Assembly (NCBI RefSeq): GCF_039904985.1 | Contig: NZ_CP157005.1 | Span: 3,305,501 to 3,369,500, forward strand | DNA from: Methylomonas sp. AM2-LC | GTDB taxonomy: Bacteria; Pseudomonadota; Gammaproteobacteria; Methylococcales; Methylomonadaceae | Direction: 5' to 3' | DNA length: 64,000 nt | Part shown: in pieces, positions 55,656 to 64,000 of the stretch | Layout: the number at the start of each line of letters is the position of its first letter | Numbering within the stretch: position 1 is the stretch's first letter | The notes under the pieces: model-generated | Seen by the model: the letters and a program-made list of their open reading frames with translations, nothing else | Databases searched by the model: none | What the model was told of the DNA's origin: nothing | Translations under genes and position numbers: made by a program

Positions 55656-55884
55656 CGCCCGTCCATTCTTCGTTGCAAGAAGCAAGGATGTCGCCAATGA
55701 TCATTTTTCCACGTAGTGCTGCCAATCGTTTGAGGGCTGCATCACGCTCTGTTTCATTATTATCGGGCACAATGCGGGCAATAGTTTTTCCGTGCAGGGT
55801 AATAGCGATTTCTTCGCCTTGTTGAACTTGCTTTAGATAATCGGGCAAATGTTGGCGTAATTCTGTGACATTAACAGAGTTCAT
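55639..55884 (-). CDS. Phd/YefM-family antitoxin
   Basis: Antitoxin of 81 residues: MNSVNVTELRQHLPDYLKQVQQGEEIAITLHGKTIARIVP is the Phd DNA-binding domain, and the tail LKRLAALRGKMIIGDILAS would contact the toxin. Start at 55884 behind GGAAT; an upstream frame passes through the operator and is not used. It is intact although its toxin is frameshifted. Confidence 0.92.
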   Translation of the reverse strand: MNSVNVTELRQHLPDYLKQVQQGEEIAITLHGKTIARIVPDNNETERDAALKRLAALRGKMIIGDILASCNEEWTGDANNL

Positions 55885-55895
55885 GTTGATTCCAG

Positions 55896-55920
55896 AAATG
55901 TACATAAGTTATGTACATTT
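55896..55920 (-). promoter_or_regulatory. 25-bp perfect palindrome, operator of the Phd/VapC pair
   Basis: AAATGTACATAA-G-TTATGTACATTT, two perfect 12-bp arms around one base, ends 12 bp upstream of the antitoxin start. Its place and symmetry fit a site for the Phd-type dimer that represses its own operon. Confidence 0.75.
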
Positions 55921-56267
55921 TAGGCTTTCGTCTTAAATCGTGCAGACTATATTTTTGAAATATTGATGGCTAAAAATTTATAGCACAACAAATTTTGATT
56001 TATCTCCTACACAACTGATGAAAATCCTTGTGGTAATTTCTGGGTAACTCAATATGGATCAATACAGATAGCAACGGCAAGATCACGGATAAAATAGTTA
56101 AATAAAAACAATTTGTTACAAATTCACTACCGCACTTTTAATGCGATGGTCGCTCGAATCGCACCAACCCACCAATTTAAGTCATTAAACTGGAAGACCA
56201 TTCAACTAGATTGCACATCGACCGCTTCGTGGTATTGACTCAGAGTTTATAAAGAATTTTCTCTGAA
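55921..56267. other. Intergenic region, no gene seen
   Basis: About 350 bp of A/T-rich sequence between the toxin-antitoxin pair and the radical SAM gene. No reading frame, RNA or repeat recognised. Confidence 0.5.
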
Positions 56268-57683
56268 CTACCCAATCTCAGTGGCTGACATCACTAATTC
56301 CCGCCATGCTGCCTTTTGCGGGATCAGCGGCGGAATGGCGACAAATTCGGGTTCGGGCGTCGGTTTGGCGATGAGTTGCTCGCGATCACGGGTTACTACA
56401 CCACCTTTGCGGAAAAATGCGTTGTAGATAGTCCAGTTTGCCGGGTTGCGGGAACCATCCCAAGGAAAACGGCGTAACATTGATGACGCTGAATAAAACC
56501 CATCATAAGTATTCAAATAACCACGATAAAACTCATCAGCTGATAACCCCGCAGGTTTAAAAACGATATGCGATTGATCGTATTTATCCCAGTCGAAAGA
56601 GACAATCTGTTTGCGTTGCAACATCTCGAACCAGTTGATGGTACCGGGATAGGGTGTTAACAAAGAATAGCCACACATATCGAACTTGGCCTCTATGTTG
56701 AATTTCAATGTATCGTCGAAAACGGACGGCTCGTCCCCTTCAAAGCCGAACATAAACAAACCTAGCACCATAATGCCGTATCGGTGCAGCTTTTCGACCA
56801 AATTGCCGTATGTATCCGGATCGTTCTGACACTTATGGACATTACGTAGCGTTTGTTTAGAGATAGACTCAAAACCTATGGACAGCATAAAACAGCCACT
56901 TTCAGCCGCCAATTCCAACAATCGCTCATCATGCGCATCTCGACTGTTAACCGCTGCCTGCCATTTCAACCCGCGCCCCTTAAAAGCTTGCATGACTTCC
57001 ATGGCCCGTTTAGGGGTTCCGAAAAAATCTGCATCGTTGAGCAAGATCACGCGCTCCTCAATGTGTTCAATCTCTCTAATGATATCTTCGATGGGCCGAT
57101 AGCGAAAACGCAGGCCATACATGGTAGGTTCGGCGCAAAAGGTACAACCGTGATGGCAACCGCGCGAAGTTTGTACAAAGCCTTTATTGATATAACGATT
57201 ACTCTTCAATAACCCTTGCCTTGGTATCGGCAGGTCGATCATTGAATGCAGGTTTTCGGCCTTATAAATACCCTGTAATCGACCATGACTCAGATCGTCA
57301 AGCACTTTGTCCATGACCAGTTCGGCTTCACCAACCAGCACCGCATCTGCATGCTTTAACGCCTCCTGCGGCAAGTAGCTGACATGCACGCCGCCCATAA
57401 TGACAGGAACGCCACGAGCTCGAAAAGCATCAGCAACCTCATAACCGCGTTGCACATAGGAGGTCATAGCCGAAATGCCGACCATATCAACATTTAAGTC
57501 GAAATCAATGGGTTCTATGTTTTCATCTGTGAGAATAATTTCATAGTCATCCTCCGGAATCAGCGCAGCCACGGCAAGTAGCCCAGCGACCGGGGAATAC
57601 AGCGCCTTACCGAAAAATAAAGGCCGAGTTGCAAACGTGTCGGCTTTTGGGTTAATTAAATGGATGCGTCGGGTTCTAGCCAT
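56268..57683 (-). CDS. B12-binding domain radical SAM protein
   Basis: Radical SAM enzyme of 471 residues with an N-terminal cobalamin-binding domain (about 1-150, MVGISAMTSYVQRG and VIMGGVHVSYLPQEAL). The 4Fe-4S motif is CHHGCTFC in TSRGCHHGCTFCAEPTMYG, followed by the SAM barrel with FESISKQTLRNV. Members methylate unreactive carbons or build rings and include BchE and the hopanoid enzymes. A hopanoid or pigment role is possible in a methanotroph-like cell, but no partner gene supports it. Monocistronic. Confidence 0.88.
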   Translation of the reverse strand: MARTRRIHLINPKADTFATRPLFFGKALYSPVAGLLAVAALIPEDDYEIILTDENIEPIDFDLNVDMVGISAMTSYVQRGYEVADAFRARGVPVIMGGVHVSYLPQEALKHADAVLVGEAELVMDKVLDDLSHGRLQGIYKAENLHSMIDLPIPRQGLLKSNRYINKGFVQTSRGCHHGCTFCAEPTMYGLRFRYRPIEDIIREIEHIEERVILLNDADFFGTPKRAMEVMQAFKGRGLKWQAAVNSRDAHDERLLELAAESGCFMLSIGFESISKQTLRNVHKCQNDPDTYGNLVEKLHRYGIMVLGLFMFGFEGDEPSVFDDTLKFNIEAKFDMCGYSLLTPYPGTINWFEMLQRKQIVSFDWDKYDQSHIVFKPAGLSADEFYRGYLNTYDGFYSASSMLRRFPWDGSRNPANWTIYNAFFRKGGVVTRDREQLIAKPTPEPEFVAIPPLIPQKAAWRELVMSATEIG

Positions 57684-57959
57684 GGATACACCTTTTATAT
57701 ATTAAAATCCTGCAACTCCGCGCCTCCGGTCACGTTCAACAACCTTATTTAATGTTGCGCGTAACCAAACAAAGTTAGCTCATGATCTCGCATCACTTTT
57801 TTTAAAACCAAGCGAATGGCTGAGGAATTGAATTTTTACAGTTAACTAAAACCTTTTTATCAATTTCATATCTGTTTTGATCTGCGATTGTTAAGCTTAT
57901 CCATTACCCCAAAGCGGGTCTGTACGCTACAACACATATGAGCAATGAGTTGATATTCA

Positions 57960-60848
57960 TTACTCAACAACAATCAGCCCTACCGGAAATTCTGCCAACA
58001 CTTGTGAAATCGACAGTCGCCAGCCTGACGATTGTTTATTAAGCTCCAGCACTTTCCCGGTAAAAACGCAGCTATAGTGCTGATCGAGCTGATGAAATGG
58101 CAGTTCCACTAGCGTATTTCCCCAAATCTTTTCCCCTAGCGGCAACTGTTCGGTTTTTCCCAGTAGTGCAACGAAGAAGCGTGGCGCAATGGTGATGACC
58201 ATGCGTTTGCCAGCTATACGAGCATAAGCGAACAGATGCGTGGATTGCTCGCCCCTGACAGCCAAGGGCAAATAACTTCCTTGCTGAAACACTTCCGGCC
58301 ATTTTTTCCGCAAGCCTAAGGCGGAACTCACTAGCAGCATTTTCGCCCAGCCATCCTCCAAAGTATCGCATAATGCTCTTACGCCTATCATGCGTTGTTT
58401 CGAGTTCTGTGCAGTGAGGGTCTGTAATGCCATCAGCATGTTGCGTCGACAATCAAAATCTACTGGTCGTCGATTGTCCGGATCCACCAAACAGAAATTC
58501 CACAGTTCGCAACCTTGATAAATATCCGGCACCCCAGGCGCAGTCAGTTTGATCAAAGTCTGTGACAAGCTGTTCAACAAACCCAACCCAGCAATCCGCC
58601 GTTGAAATGGTTTAAAATCCGTCATAAAAGCGCTTTCGCTCGGCGCATTGATCAGGGCATCGCTGAAAGCAGTCACCGCCTGTTCATAAGCCGTATTAGG
58701 ATTAACCCAACTGGTATGCACCTTGGCTTCGCGTAACGCCTTAATCAGATATTCTCGCAGCCGAGAACTAAGCTCTGCCAATGCATTACTGTCCGGCTCA
58801 GTCAATGGCCATATACCCAACAACGTCTGATAGACGAAATACTCATCGTTGCGGGTGGGTGTCAGCAATCCATCGACTAGCTGTTTAAGATTTTGGTTGG
58901 CCCGGCTCCAATGCCTTAGCGCCAAGCGCCACACAGCAGGTAGTTCCGACAACACATTCAGGCGGGCGCGGACATCCTCTCCACGTTTGGTATCGTGCGT
59001 GGAAGTCGCCAACATAGAATGCGGACTAAGCTCTGCTCGAACTTGATTGGCGTGATGAAATGCGCGGCGGATTACTCCGAAACGACGCGGATCGCCACCA
59101 ACCTCATTCAGCGAAAGCAATCGGTGGTAGATATAGTCGCTAGTATCTTCCAGACCTTTTGCCATCACCGGACTGGTTAATTGCTGGAATTTCATGGCGA
59201 AAACCATTACCTGCTCAGTATAAGCGGATGCTTGCCCGTTTGCTGCGGCCAGCGTCAATACCTGAAACAGAAAATCAAAAATACTAGTATCCGCCGTCGT
59301 GCTATAGCGTTTAGCTGCTGCGACCGCTTTTTTAATATTACTTCGGTCTTCCGCCACTATTTCTTGTGTGCTAATGTAACTCCGATAAACTGGAAAGCAG
59401 GCAACTAATTCCATCAAGGCCGAACGCAAACCGTTCAGGGTATAATCGCAAGTATTGCGGTTGGCTTCGGCAATTCGGGATAATTGGTTTGCCAATACAT
59501 TCAATTCTGCCGACAGCGCTGTCTTCATAATCAGTTTTTTGGAACGATAGAGAAGATCGTCAAAATCGATATGCTCTCCGATAAAACTATAATATAGCCG
59601 CTGCATATGTTTGGCAGCACCGGTATCCACAAACAAACCATTAAGTTGATTTGTGAATTCGTAGCCCGTAGTACCCTGCACTGGCCAGCTGCGGCGTAAG
59701 TCTTCGTGTATCCCTAAGATTTTTTCTACTATCAAATACGGTGCATGTCCTACCAGGCGACATTGCTCGACCAGCTTGCAAAAATAGGCTTCAGGGTCGT
59801 ACAAACCATCCGGATGATCCAGACGCAGGCCATCTAATTTACCTTCCTTAACCAACCGCAACACTAATTGATGGGTTGCGTCGAAAACTGCGTCGTTCTC
59901 CATGCGCAACCCGGCTAGATCGTTAATATCGAAAAAGCGCCGATAATTAATCTCGTCTGAGGCGACTCGCCAAAAAGCCAGTCGGTAGGCTTGGTTCTCA
60001 ATTAACTGATGTAACAGATCGAAACTGGCCGCTTTACCGACTTGTCCATTAAAAATAGCCAGGTTCTCATTAATAAACCCGGCTATTTCGACAGAATTGA
60101 CGACCAGACCAGCCAGATGCCGCTTATGTACTTCCTTGTCGCGTCGCCGCTCCAGCTGACGTTCTGGCGAGGTATCATCGCGAGAAGGCAGATTTTGGAA
60201 ACCGGTAACCAAACTCTGGTATTCCATCAGTAATGGATTGTCCTCACCCAATTGTCTACTAAAGTCAGCCATGCGATGCTGTAAAATTTGAGGATACTCG
60301 CGAGGGTCTAGCGGGAAATGATGCTCATAGTAATAGATGGCGAGTTCACCGAGTTCTGCATTAAAACGCAATTGCAATTCAGCATTTTCCAGCACAGCTC
60401 CATAATGGTTAGCCAACACTGGCAACAGCACCTTGCCAAACAATTTTGCCTTAATCGGCGCCCAATCGATATCGAAAAACTCCGCATGTACGGCTGTCTG
60501 ACCGTTTTCCAGCACATCCAACCACCATGCATTATCTCCGGCCTGCACACCCATATGGTTGGGTACTATATCCAAAACCTGCCCCAGGTTATGTTGCGCC
60601 AAGGTTTTGCATAACAACTCGAAGTCCTGGTCTGTGCCGATTTCGGGATTCAATGCATTGTGATCGATAATGTCATAACCGTGCCGACTGCCGGGTCGCG
60701 CCTTGAGATAAGGTGAGGCGTACAAGTGCGAGATACCAAGTGCGCTCAAGTAGTCTACAATTTCACATGCCTGATTGAAAGTAAAGTCGCTGTTAAACTG
60801 CAGACGATAAGTGCACAAGGGAATACGCATTTTTGGCATTTGCTTCAT
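57960..60848 (-). CDS. treY: Maltooligosyl trehalose synthase TreY
   Basis: GH13 enzyme that turns the reducing end of maltooligosaccharides into a trehalose unit. N-terminal signature PLCTYRLQFNSDFTFNQA, LGISHLYASPYLKARPGSRHGYD, catalytic region DGLRLDHPDGLYDP, and VPDIYQGCELWNFCLVDPDNRRPVDF are all present; 962 residues is normal. The start overlaps the treZ stop by 4 bp. Last gene of the glgX-treZ-treY unit, which releases trehalose from glycogen. Confidence 0.96.
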   Translation of the reverse strand: MKQMPKMRIPLCTYRLQFNSDFTFNQACEIVDYLSALGISHLYASPYLKARPGSRHGYDIIDHNALNPEIGTDQDFELLCKTLAQHNLGQVLDIVPNHMGVQAGDNAWWLDVLENGQTAVHAEFFDIDWAPIKAKLFGKVLLPVLANHYGAVLENAELQLRFNAELGELAIYYYEHHFPLDPREYPQILQHRMADFSRQLGEDNPLLMEYQSLVTGFQNLPSRDDTSPERQLERRRDKEVHKRHLAGLVVNSVEIAGFINENLAIFNGQVGKAASFDLLHQLIENQAYRLAFWRVASDEINYRRFFDINDLAGLRMENDAVFDATHQLVLRLVKEGKLDGLRLDHPDGLYDPEAYFCKLVEQCRLVGHAPYLIVEKILGIHEDLRRSWPVQGTTGYEFTNQLNGLFVDTGAAKHMQRLYYSFIGEHIDFDDLLYRSKKLIMKTALSAELNVLANQLSRIAEANRNTCDYTLNGLRSALMELVACFPVYRSYISTQEIVAEDRSNIKKAVAAAKRYSTTADTSIFDFLFQVLTLAAANGQASAYTEQVMVFAMKFQQLTSPVMAKGLEDTSDYIYHRLLSLNEVGGDPRRFGVIRRAFHHANQVRAELSPHSMLATSTHDTKRGEDVRARLNVLSELPAVWRLALRHWSRANQNLKQLVDGLLTPTRNDEYFVYQTLLGIWPLTEPDSNALAELSSRLREYLIKALREAKVHTSWVNPNTAYEQAVTAFSDALINAPSESAFMTDFKPFQRRIAGLGLLNSLSQTLIKLTAPGVPDIYQGCELWNFCLVDPDNRRPVDFDCRRNMLMALQTLTAQNSKQRMIGVRALCDTLEDGWAKMLLVSSALGLRKKWPEVFQQGSYLPLAVRGEQSTHLFAYARIAGKRMVITIAPRFFVALLGKTEQLPLGEKIWGNTLVELPFHQLDQHYSCVFTGKVLELNKQSSGWRLSISQVLAEFPVGLIVVE

Positions 60849-62671
60849 AACTGAAGTTCATCAAGGAACCATGCCACACACCAAGCCGGCATGCAACCCG
60901 TGGTCAACGATTCCAGTAAATCCGCCTGACTAATATAAAAGGCACTACCTACAACAAGAAAATTGGTTATAACAGGGTCATTACCCATATTTGCCAGCAA
61001 GATCAAGCGACTACCATCGCTTAAACGCCAGCACACTCGCATACCCGCTTGTCCCAGCAATTCGAATTCGCCACTTCCACCCTGCTCCGGCAATCGGGGT
61101 GTAATATAGGCGTGACGTAGCGCCAGCAAACGCCGATAGTAATCCAGGCTAGCCTGATGCTGCGGTAATTCCAGGCAAGACCAATGCAACTTGCTATGTA
61201 AAAATGTTGCCGGATCGTTGGGGTCTGGAATGTTAGCCTGCGCAGCAGGGTCTGCAAAAGCAGCGAAACCGGCAAATTCTCGACGTCGCCCTTCGGTAAC
61301 TGCGACAGCCAGTTCGCCATGAAAATCGCAGAAAAACTGGAAGGGCGTGATTGCGGCAAATTCCTCCCCCATAAACAGTAAGGGTGGCGAAGGCGCTAAC
61401 AGCAGCATCGCCAACCCGGCTTGCAGCCGTTGTTGTGGTGCCAACATACCGATACGTTCGCCCAATGCGCGGTTGCCTATCTGATCGTGTGTCTGACTAA
61501 AATTGATGAAAGCGCCCAATGTTTGGCCTCGGCTAGGTTCGCCCCGCAACCGGCCATTGCGAAAAGCCGAGGGCTGCCCCTGAAAAGCAAAGCCTTGGGC
61601 CAGACATCGCGCCAGATGCAAAATGGGATGATCAGCGTAATCGGCGTAATAGCCGTCGTCTTCGCCACTCAGCAGTAGATGCAAGGCATGATGAATATCA
61701 TCGTTCCACTGTGCGCTAAAACCGCCGGTCTGCAAATAATGCACTTCGTTGTTATCGTTCTCTAGTATCAAATGTATTTGCCGGTTGCGGCCCAGCTCGA
61801 CCTGTATTGCAGCCGCCAACTCCTCCAGAATATTAGGGCGACTATCATCAACTATGGCATGTACTGCATCAAAGCGTAGGCCGTCGAAATGATATTCTTC
61901 AAGCCAATACAGCGCATTATGTATGTAAAAATTACGTACTATGCTGCTGCCATCACCATCAAAATTGATAGCAGCTCCCCAAGGCGTATGATGCTGTTCG
62001 TTAAAAAATTGCGGTGCATAATGATGCAGATAATTGCCTTCTGGCCCAAAGTGGTTGTAAACCACATCCAATAACACCATTAAGCCGCGCTCATGAGCCG
62101 CTTGCACCAGCATCTTCAATTCGTCCGGCGAACCGTAACTACTGTCCGGAGCAAACAGTAATACACCGTCATAACCCCAATTGCATTTACCCGAAAAATC
62201 CGCTACCGGCATCAGTTCAATAGCAGTTACACCTAAATCGACCAGATAATCGAGACGCTGTAAAGCGGCTGTAAAACTACCTTCGGCAGTGAAAGCACCC
62301 AAATGCAACTCATAGATGACCGCTTCAGCCCAGGGGCGACCACGCCAGTCAGTATCCAGCCAATTAAAATTGGCGGGGTCGATTACTTGACTGGCGCCTT
62401 GCACATCATAAGGGTTAGCGCGCGAAGCCGGATCCGGCACACGCAAGTTGCCATCTATGCAATAGCGATAAAGCATACCCGGCGTTGCCTGTGAAGTTTC
62501 GAGCTGAAACCAACCTTCCGCCAGCGGCTGCATCGGCAATTGAATGTCTTCATGTCCCAGATTTTCCAGACACAAATCTACATTAAGTGCCGCAGGTGCC
62601 CACAACCGGAAACGCACCCTACCGTCAACAAGTATTACGGCTCCAAATGGCATGTCATGTATGCGTTTCAT
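60845..62671 (-). CDS. treZ: Maltooligosyltrehalose trehalohydrolase TreZ
   Basis: GH13 enzyme that frees trehalose from maltooligosyltrehalose. N-terminal carbohydrate-binding domain ([16 protein letters not shown]), then the barrel with [16 protein letters not shown], catalytic [20 protein letters not shown] and the His-Asp pair [11 protein letters not shown]. 608 residues, slightly over the usual 560-600. It overlaps glgX upstream and treY downstream by 4 bp each, so the three are translationally coupled. Confidence 0.96.
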   Translation of the reverse strand: MKRIHDMPFGAVILVDGRVRFRLWAPAALNVDLCLENLGHEDIQLPMQPLAEGWFQLETSQATPGMLYRYCIDGNLRVPDPASRANPYDVQGASQVIDPANFNWLDTDWRGRPWAEAVIYELHLGAFTAEGSFTAALQRLDYLVDLGVTAIELMPVADFSGKCNWGYDGVLLFAPDSSYGSPDELKMLVQAAHERGLMVLLDVVYNHFGPEGNYLHHYAPQFFNEQHHTPWGAAINFDGDGSSIVRNFYIHNALYWLEEYHFDGLRFDAVHAIVDDSRPNILEELAAAIQVELGRNRQIHLILENDNNEVHYLQTGGFSAQWNDDIHHALHLLLSGEDDGYYADYADHPILHLARCLAQGFAFQGQPSAFRNGRLRGEPSRGQTLGAFINFSQTHDQIGNRALGERIGMLAPQQRLQAGLAMLLLAPSPPLLFMGEEFAAITPFQFFCDFHGELAVAVTEGRRREFAGFAAFADPAAQANIPDPNDPATFLHSKLHWSCLELPQHQASLDYYRRLLALRHAYITPRLPEQGGSGEFELLGQAGMRVCWRLSDGSRLILLANMGNDPVITNFLVVGSAFYISQADLLESLTTGCMPAWCVAWFLDELQL

Positions 62672-64000
62672 ATTGGCTGCGCCTGTTTTAACAGCACCAG
62701 TGCCCGACCGCTCAATGGATAAGTTTGCCCGGCCTGATAACGTGTAATTTCTGCAGCACCGTTGGCGTTTTTGGTGTCGAGCAGCACGTCCCAGTTATGA
62801 TGTGCCTCGTATTCCGGCAACCTGAAAGCGACATCTTCATGATCCGCATTGAGCAGTAATAATAGATTATCGTCCTTTAAACGCTTTCCTCGTTCGTCGG
62901 TTTCGATCATTTTGCCGCCTGCGAAGTAAACACCCAAACAACGTGAAAACGCCTGATTCCAATCTTCATCGCTAATTTCAGCTCCATCTGCATTCAGCCA
63001 AATAATATCTTTGACTTCGCCGCCACGTATGGGGCGTCCCTTAAAAAAATAGTTTCGGTGGAACAAAGGATGGGCTTTGCGCAAGCCGATGACACGCTGG
63101 GTAAACTCCAAAGATTCTCTATCCTGTTGCTTGAGTTCCCATGTCAACCAACTGATAGGGTTGTCCTGACAATAAGCGTTGTTATTACCCTGCTGGCTAC
63201 GCCCCATTTCATCTCCGGCCACTAGCATCGGCGCTCCCTGCGATAATAACAGGGTCGCAAGCAAATTACGTTTCTGACGGGCGCGCAGCACATTAATTGC
63301 CGGATCATCGCTTTCTCCTTCTGCACCGCAATTCCAGGAAAGATTATTATCGTTCCCATCACGGTTTTCTTCCTGATTAGCCTCGTTATGCTTAACGTCG
63401 TAACTGACCAGGTCATGCAAGGTAAAACCGTCATGAGCGCAGATAAAATTAATGCTGGAATGTGGCTTGCGGCCAGTGTGTTCATATAGATCGCTAGAAC
63501 CAGTCAAGCGTTGCGCCATCTCGCCAAGCGAACCGCCATCACCCTTCCAATAAGCACGAATACTATCGCGATATTTATCATTCCATTCCGACCAGCCCAA
63601 TGGAAAATTTCCAACTTGATAGCCACCTTCACCCAAATCCCAAGGTTCGGCAATCAGCTTAATGGTGCTCAACACCGGATCTTGATGGATGGTATCGAAA
63701 AAGGTACCCAGTTGATTGACTTCGTGCAACTCTCTGGCCAACGCAGAAGCCAAATCGAAACGGAAGCCGTCCACATGCATGTCCAGCACCCAATAGCGCA
63801 GGCTATCCATAATCAATTGCAATACACAGAAATGCTGCATATCGAGCGTATTGCCACAGCCGGTGTAATCCTTGTAATAACGTTTATCATCATCCGCCAG
63901 ACGATAATAAGACGCATTATCCAGACCGCGAAAAGAGAAAGTTGGACCCAGCTGATTTCCCTCGGCAGTGTGGTTGTACACCACATCCAGAATGACCTCT
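62668..64000 (-). CDS. glgX: Glycogen debranching enzyme GlgX, 5' part outside window
   Basis: GH13 isoamylase-type enzyme that cuts alpha-1,6 branches of glycogen. The frame is open to the window edge ([14 protein letters not shown] before the first internal GTG), so the true start lies beyond 64000 and about 440 residues are seen. Catalytic motifs [21 protein letters not shown] and [15 protein letters not shown] are intact, as is the C-terminal domain. First of three overlapping genes whose products convert glycogen into trehalose. Confidence 0.95.
   Translation of the reverse strand, partial: EVILDVVYNHTAEGNQLGPTFSFRGLDNASYYRLADDDKRYYKDYTGCGNTLDMQHFCVLQLIMDSLRYWVLDMHVDGFRFDLASALARELHEVNQLGTFFDTIHQDPVLSTIKLIAEPWDLGEGGYQVGNFPLGWSEWNDKYRDSIRAYWKGDGGSLGEMAQRLTGSSDLYEHTGRKPHSSINFICAHDGFTLHDLVSYDVKHNEANQEENRDGNDNNLSWNCGAEGESDDPAINVLRARQKRNLLATLLLSQGAPMLVAGDEMGRSQQGNNNAYCQDNPISWLTWELKQQDRESLEFTQRVIGLRKAHPLFHRNYFFKGRPIRGGEVKDIIWLNADGAEISDEDWNQAFSRCLGVYFAGGKMIETDERGKRLKDDNLLLLLNADHEDVAFRLPEYEAHHNWDVLLDTKNANGAAEITRYQAGQTYPLSGRALVLLKQAQPI

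Noticed and set aside
58072..58452. 126-codon frame inside treY
   Set aside because: Out-of-frame shadow of a complete TreY coding sequence on the same strand.

Overview
The window reads as chromosome of a gammaproteobacterium of roughly 43-45 % GC by eye. The blocks pepP-ubiH with ygfB, zapA and 6S RNA, csrA followed by tRNA-Ser, and mutL-miaA are all gammaproteobacterial arrangements. PEP-CTERM-type exported proteins, many GGGTTG-type palindromic repeats, a cupredoxin/porin/two-component cluster and a GlgX-TreZ-TreY operon would fit a Methylococcales methanotroph; that placement is an inference, since no methane or methanol oxidation gene lies in the window.

Layout. 0-4 kb: end of a DUF1348 gene, a DUF475/TerC-like membrane protein, a decayed tRNA-Asn copy, a palindromic repeat, a possible small RNA, a GNAT gene, then csrA with tRNA-Ser, tRNA-Arg and tRNA-Asn behind it. 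4-15 kb: TPR/OGT-like glycosyltransferase, two small paralogous membrane proteins, SbcC without SbcD, a transglutaminase-like protein, TrhO, and a GspE/PilB ATPase. 14.5-20 kb: RRM and VF530 proteins sharing one frame, cupin, lipoprotein, then ubiH, pepP and ygfB facing the zapB-like gene, zapA and 6S RNA. 20-28.4 kb: EamA transporter with a His-rich tail, spondin-like PEP-CTERM protein, and a signalling cluster of response regulator, a histidine kinase with a destroyed ATP-binding domain, cupredoxin protein, intact histidine kinase and porin-like protein. 28.8-38.7 kb: a large CBS/PAS/GAF/GGDEF/EAL protein, a PLP decarboxylase, an exported protein, miaA and mutL.

38.8-48.7 kb is the accessory and most interesting part. 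It starts with a decayed Cas6-like RAMP gene, then a DUF1778-GNAT toxin-antitoxin pair bracketed by about 185-bp direct repeats and MITE-like palindromes, then mazEF. Next is a four-gene operon, cysK - serine acetyltransferase - family 2A encapsulin shell - cysteine desulfurase with a long N-terminal cargo-type extension. This is a predicted sulfur-storing protein nanocompartment: serine is acetylated, converted to cysteine, and stripped of sulfur by the enclosed desulfurase. The operon has an attenuator-like hairpin just before cysK. Beyond it, tRNA-Leu(TAA) and a displaced copy of its 3' half and terminator bracket a vapBC-like pair, as in a 1.1-kb mini-island.

48.7-64 kb: PhoD-like phosphatase, aldehyde dehydrogenase, glutathione reductase next to a peroxiredoxin, a Phd/VapC pair whose toxin is broken by one missing base and whose promoter carries a perfect 25-bp palindrome, a B12-binding radical SAM enzyme, and the overlapping glgX-treZ-treY operon that turns glycogen into trehalose; glgX runs off the window.
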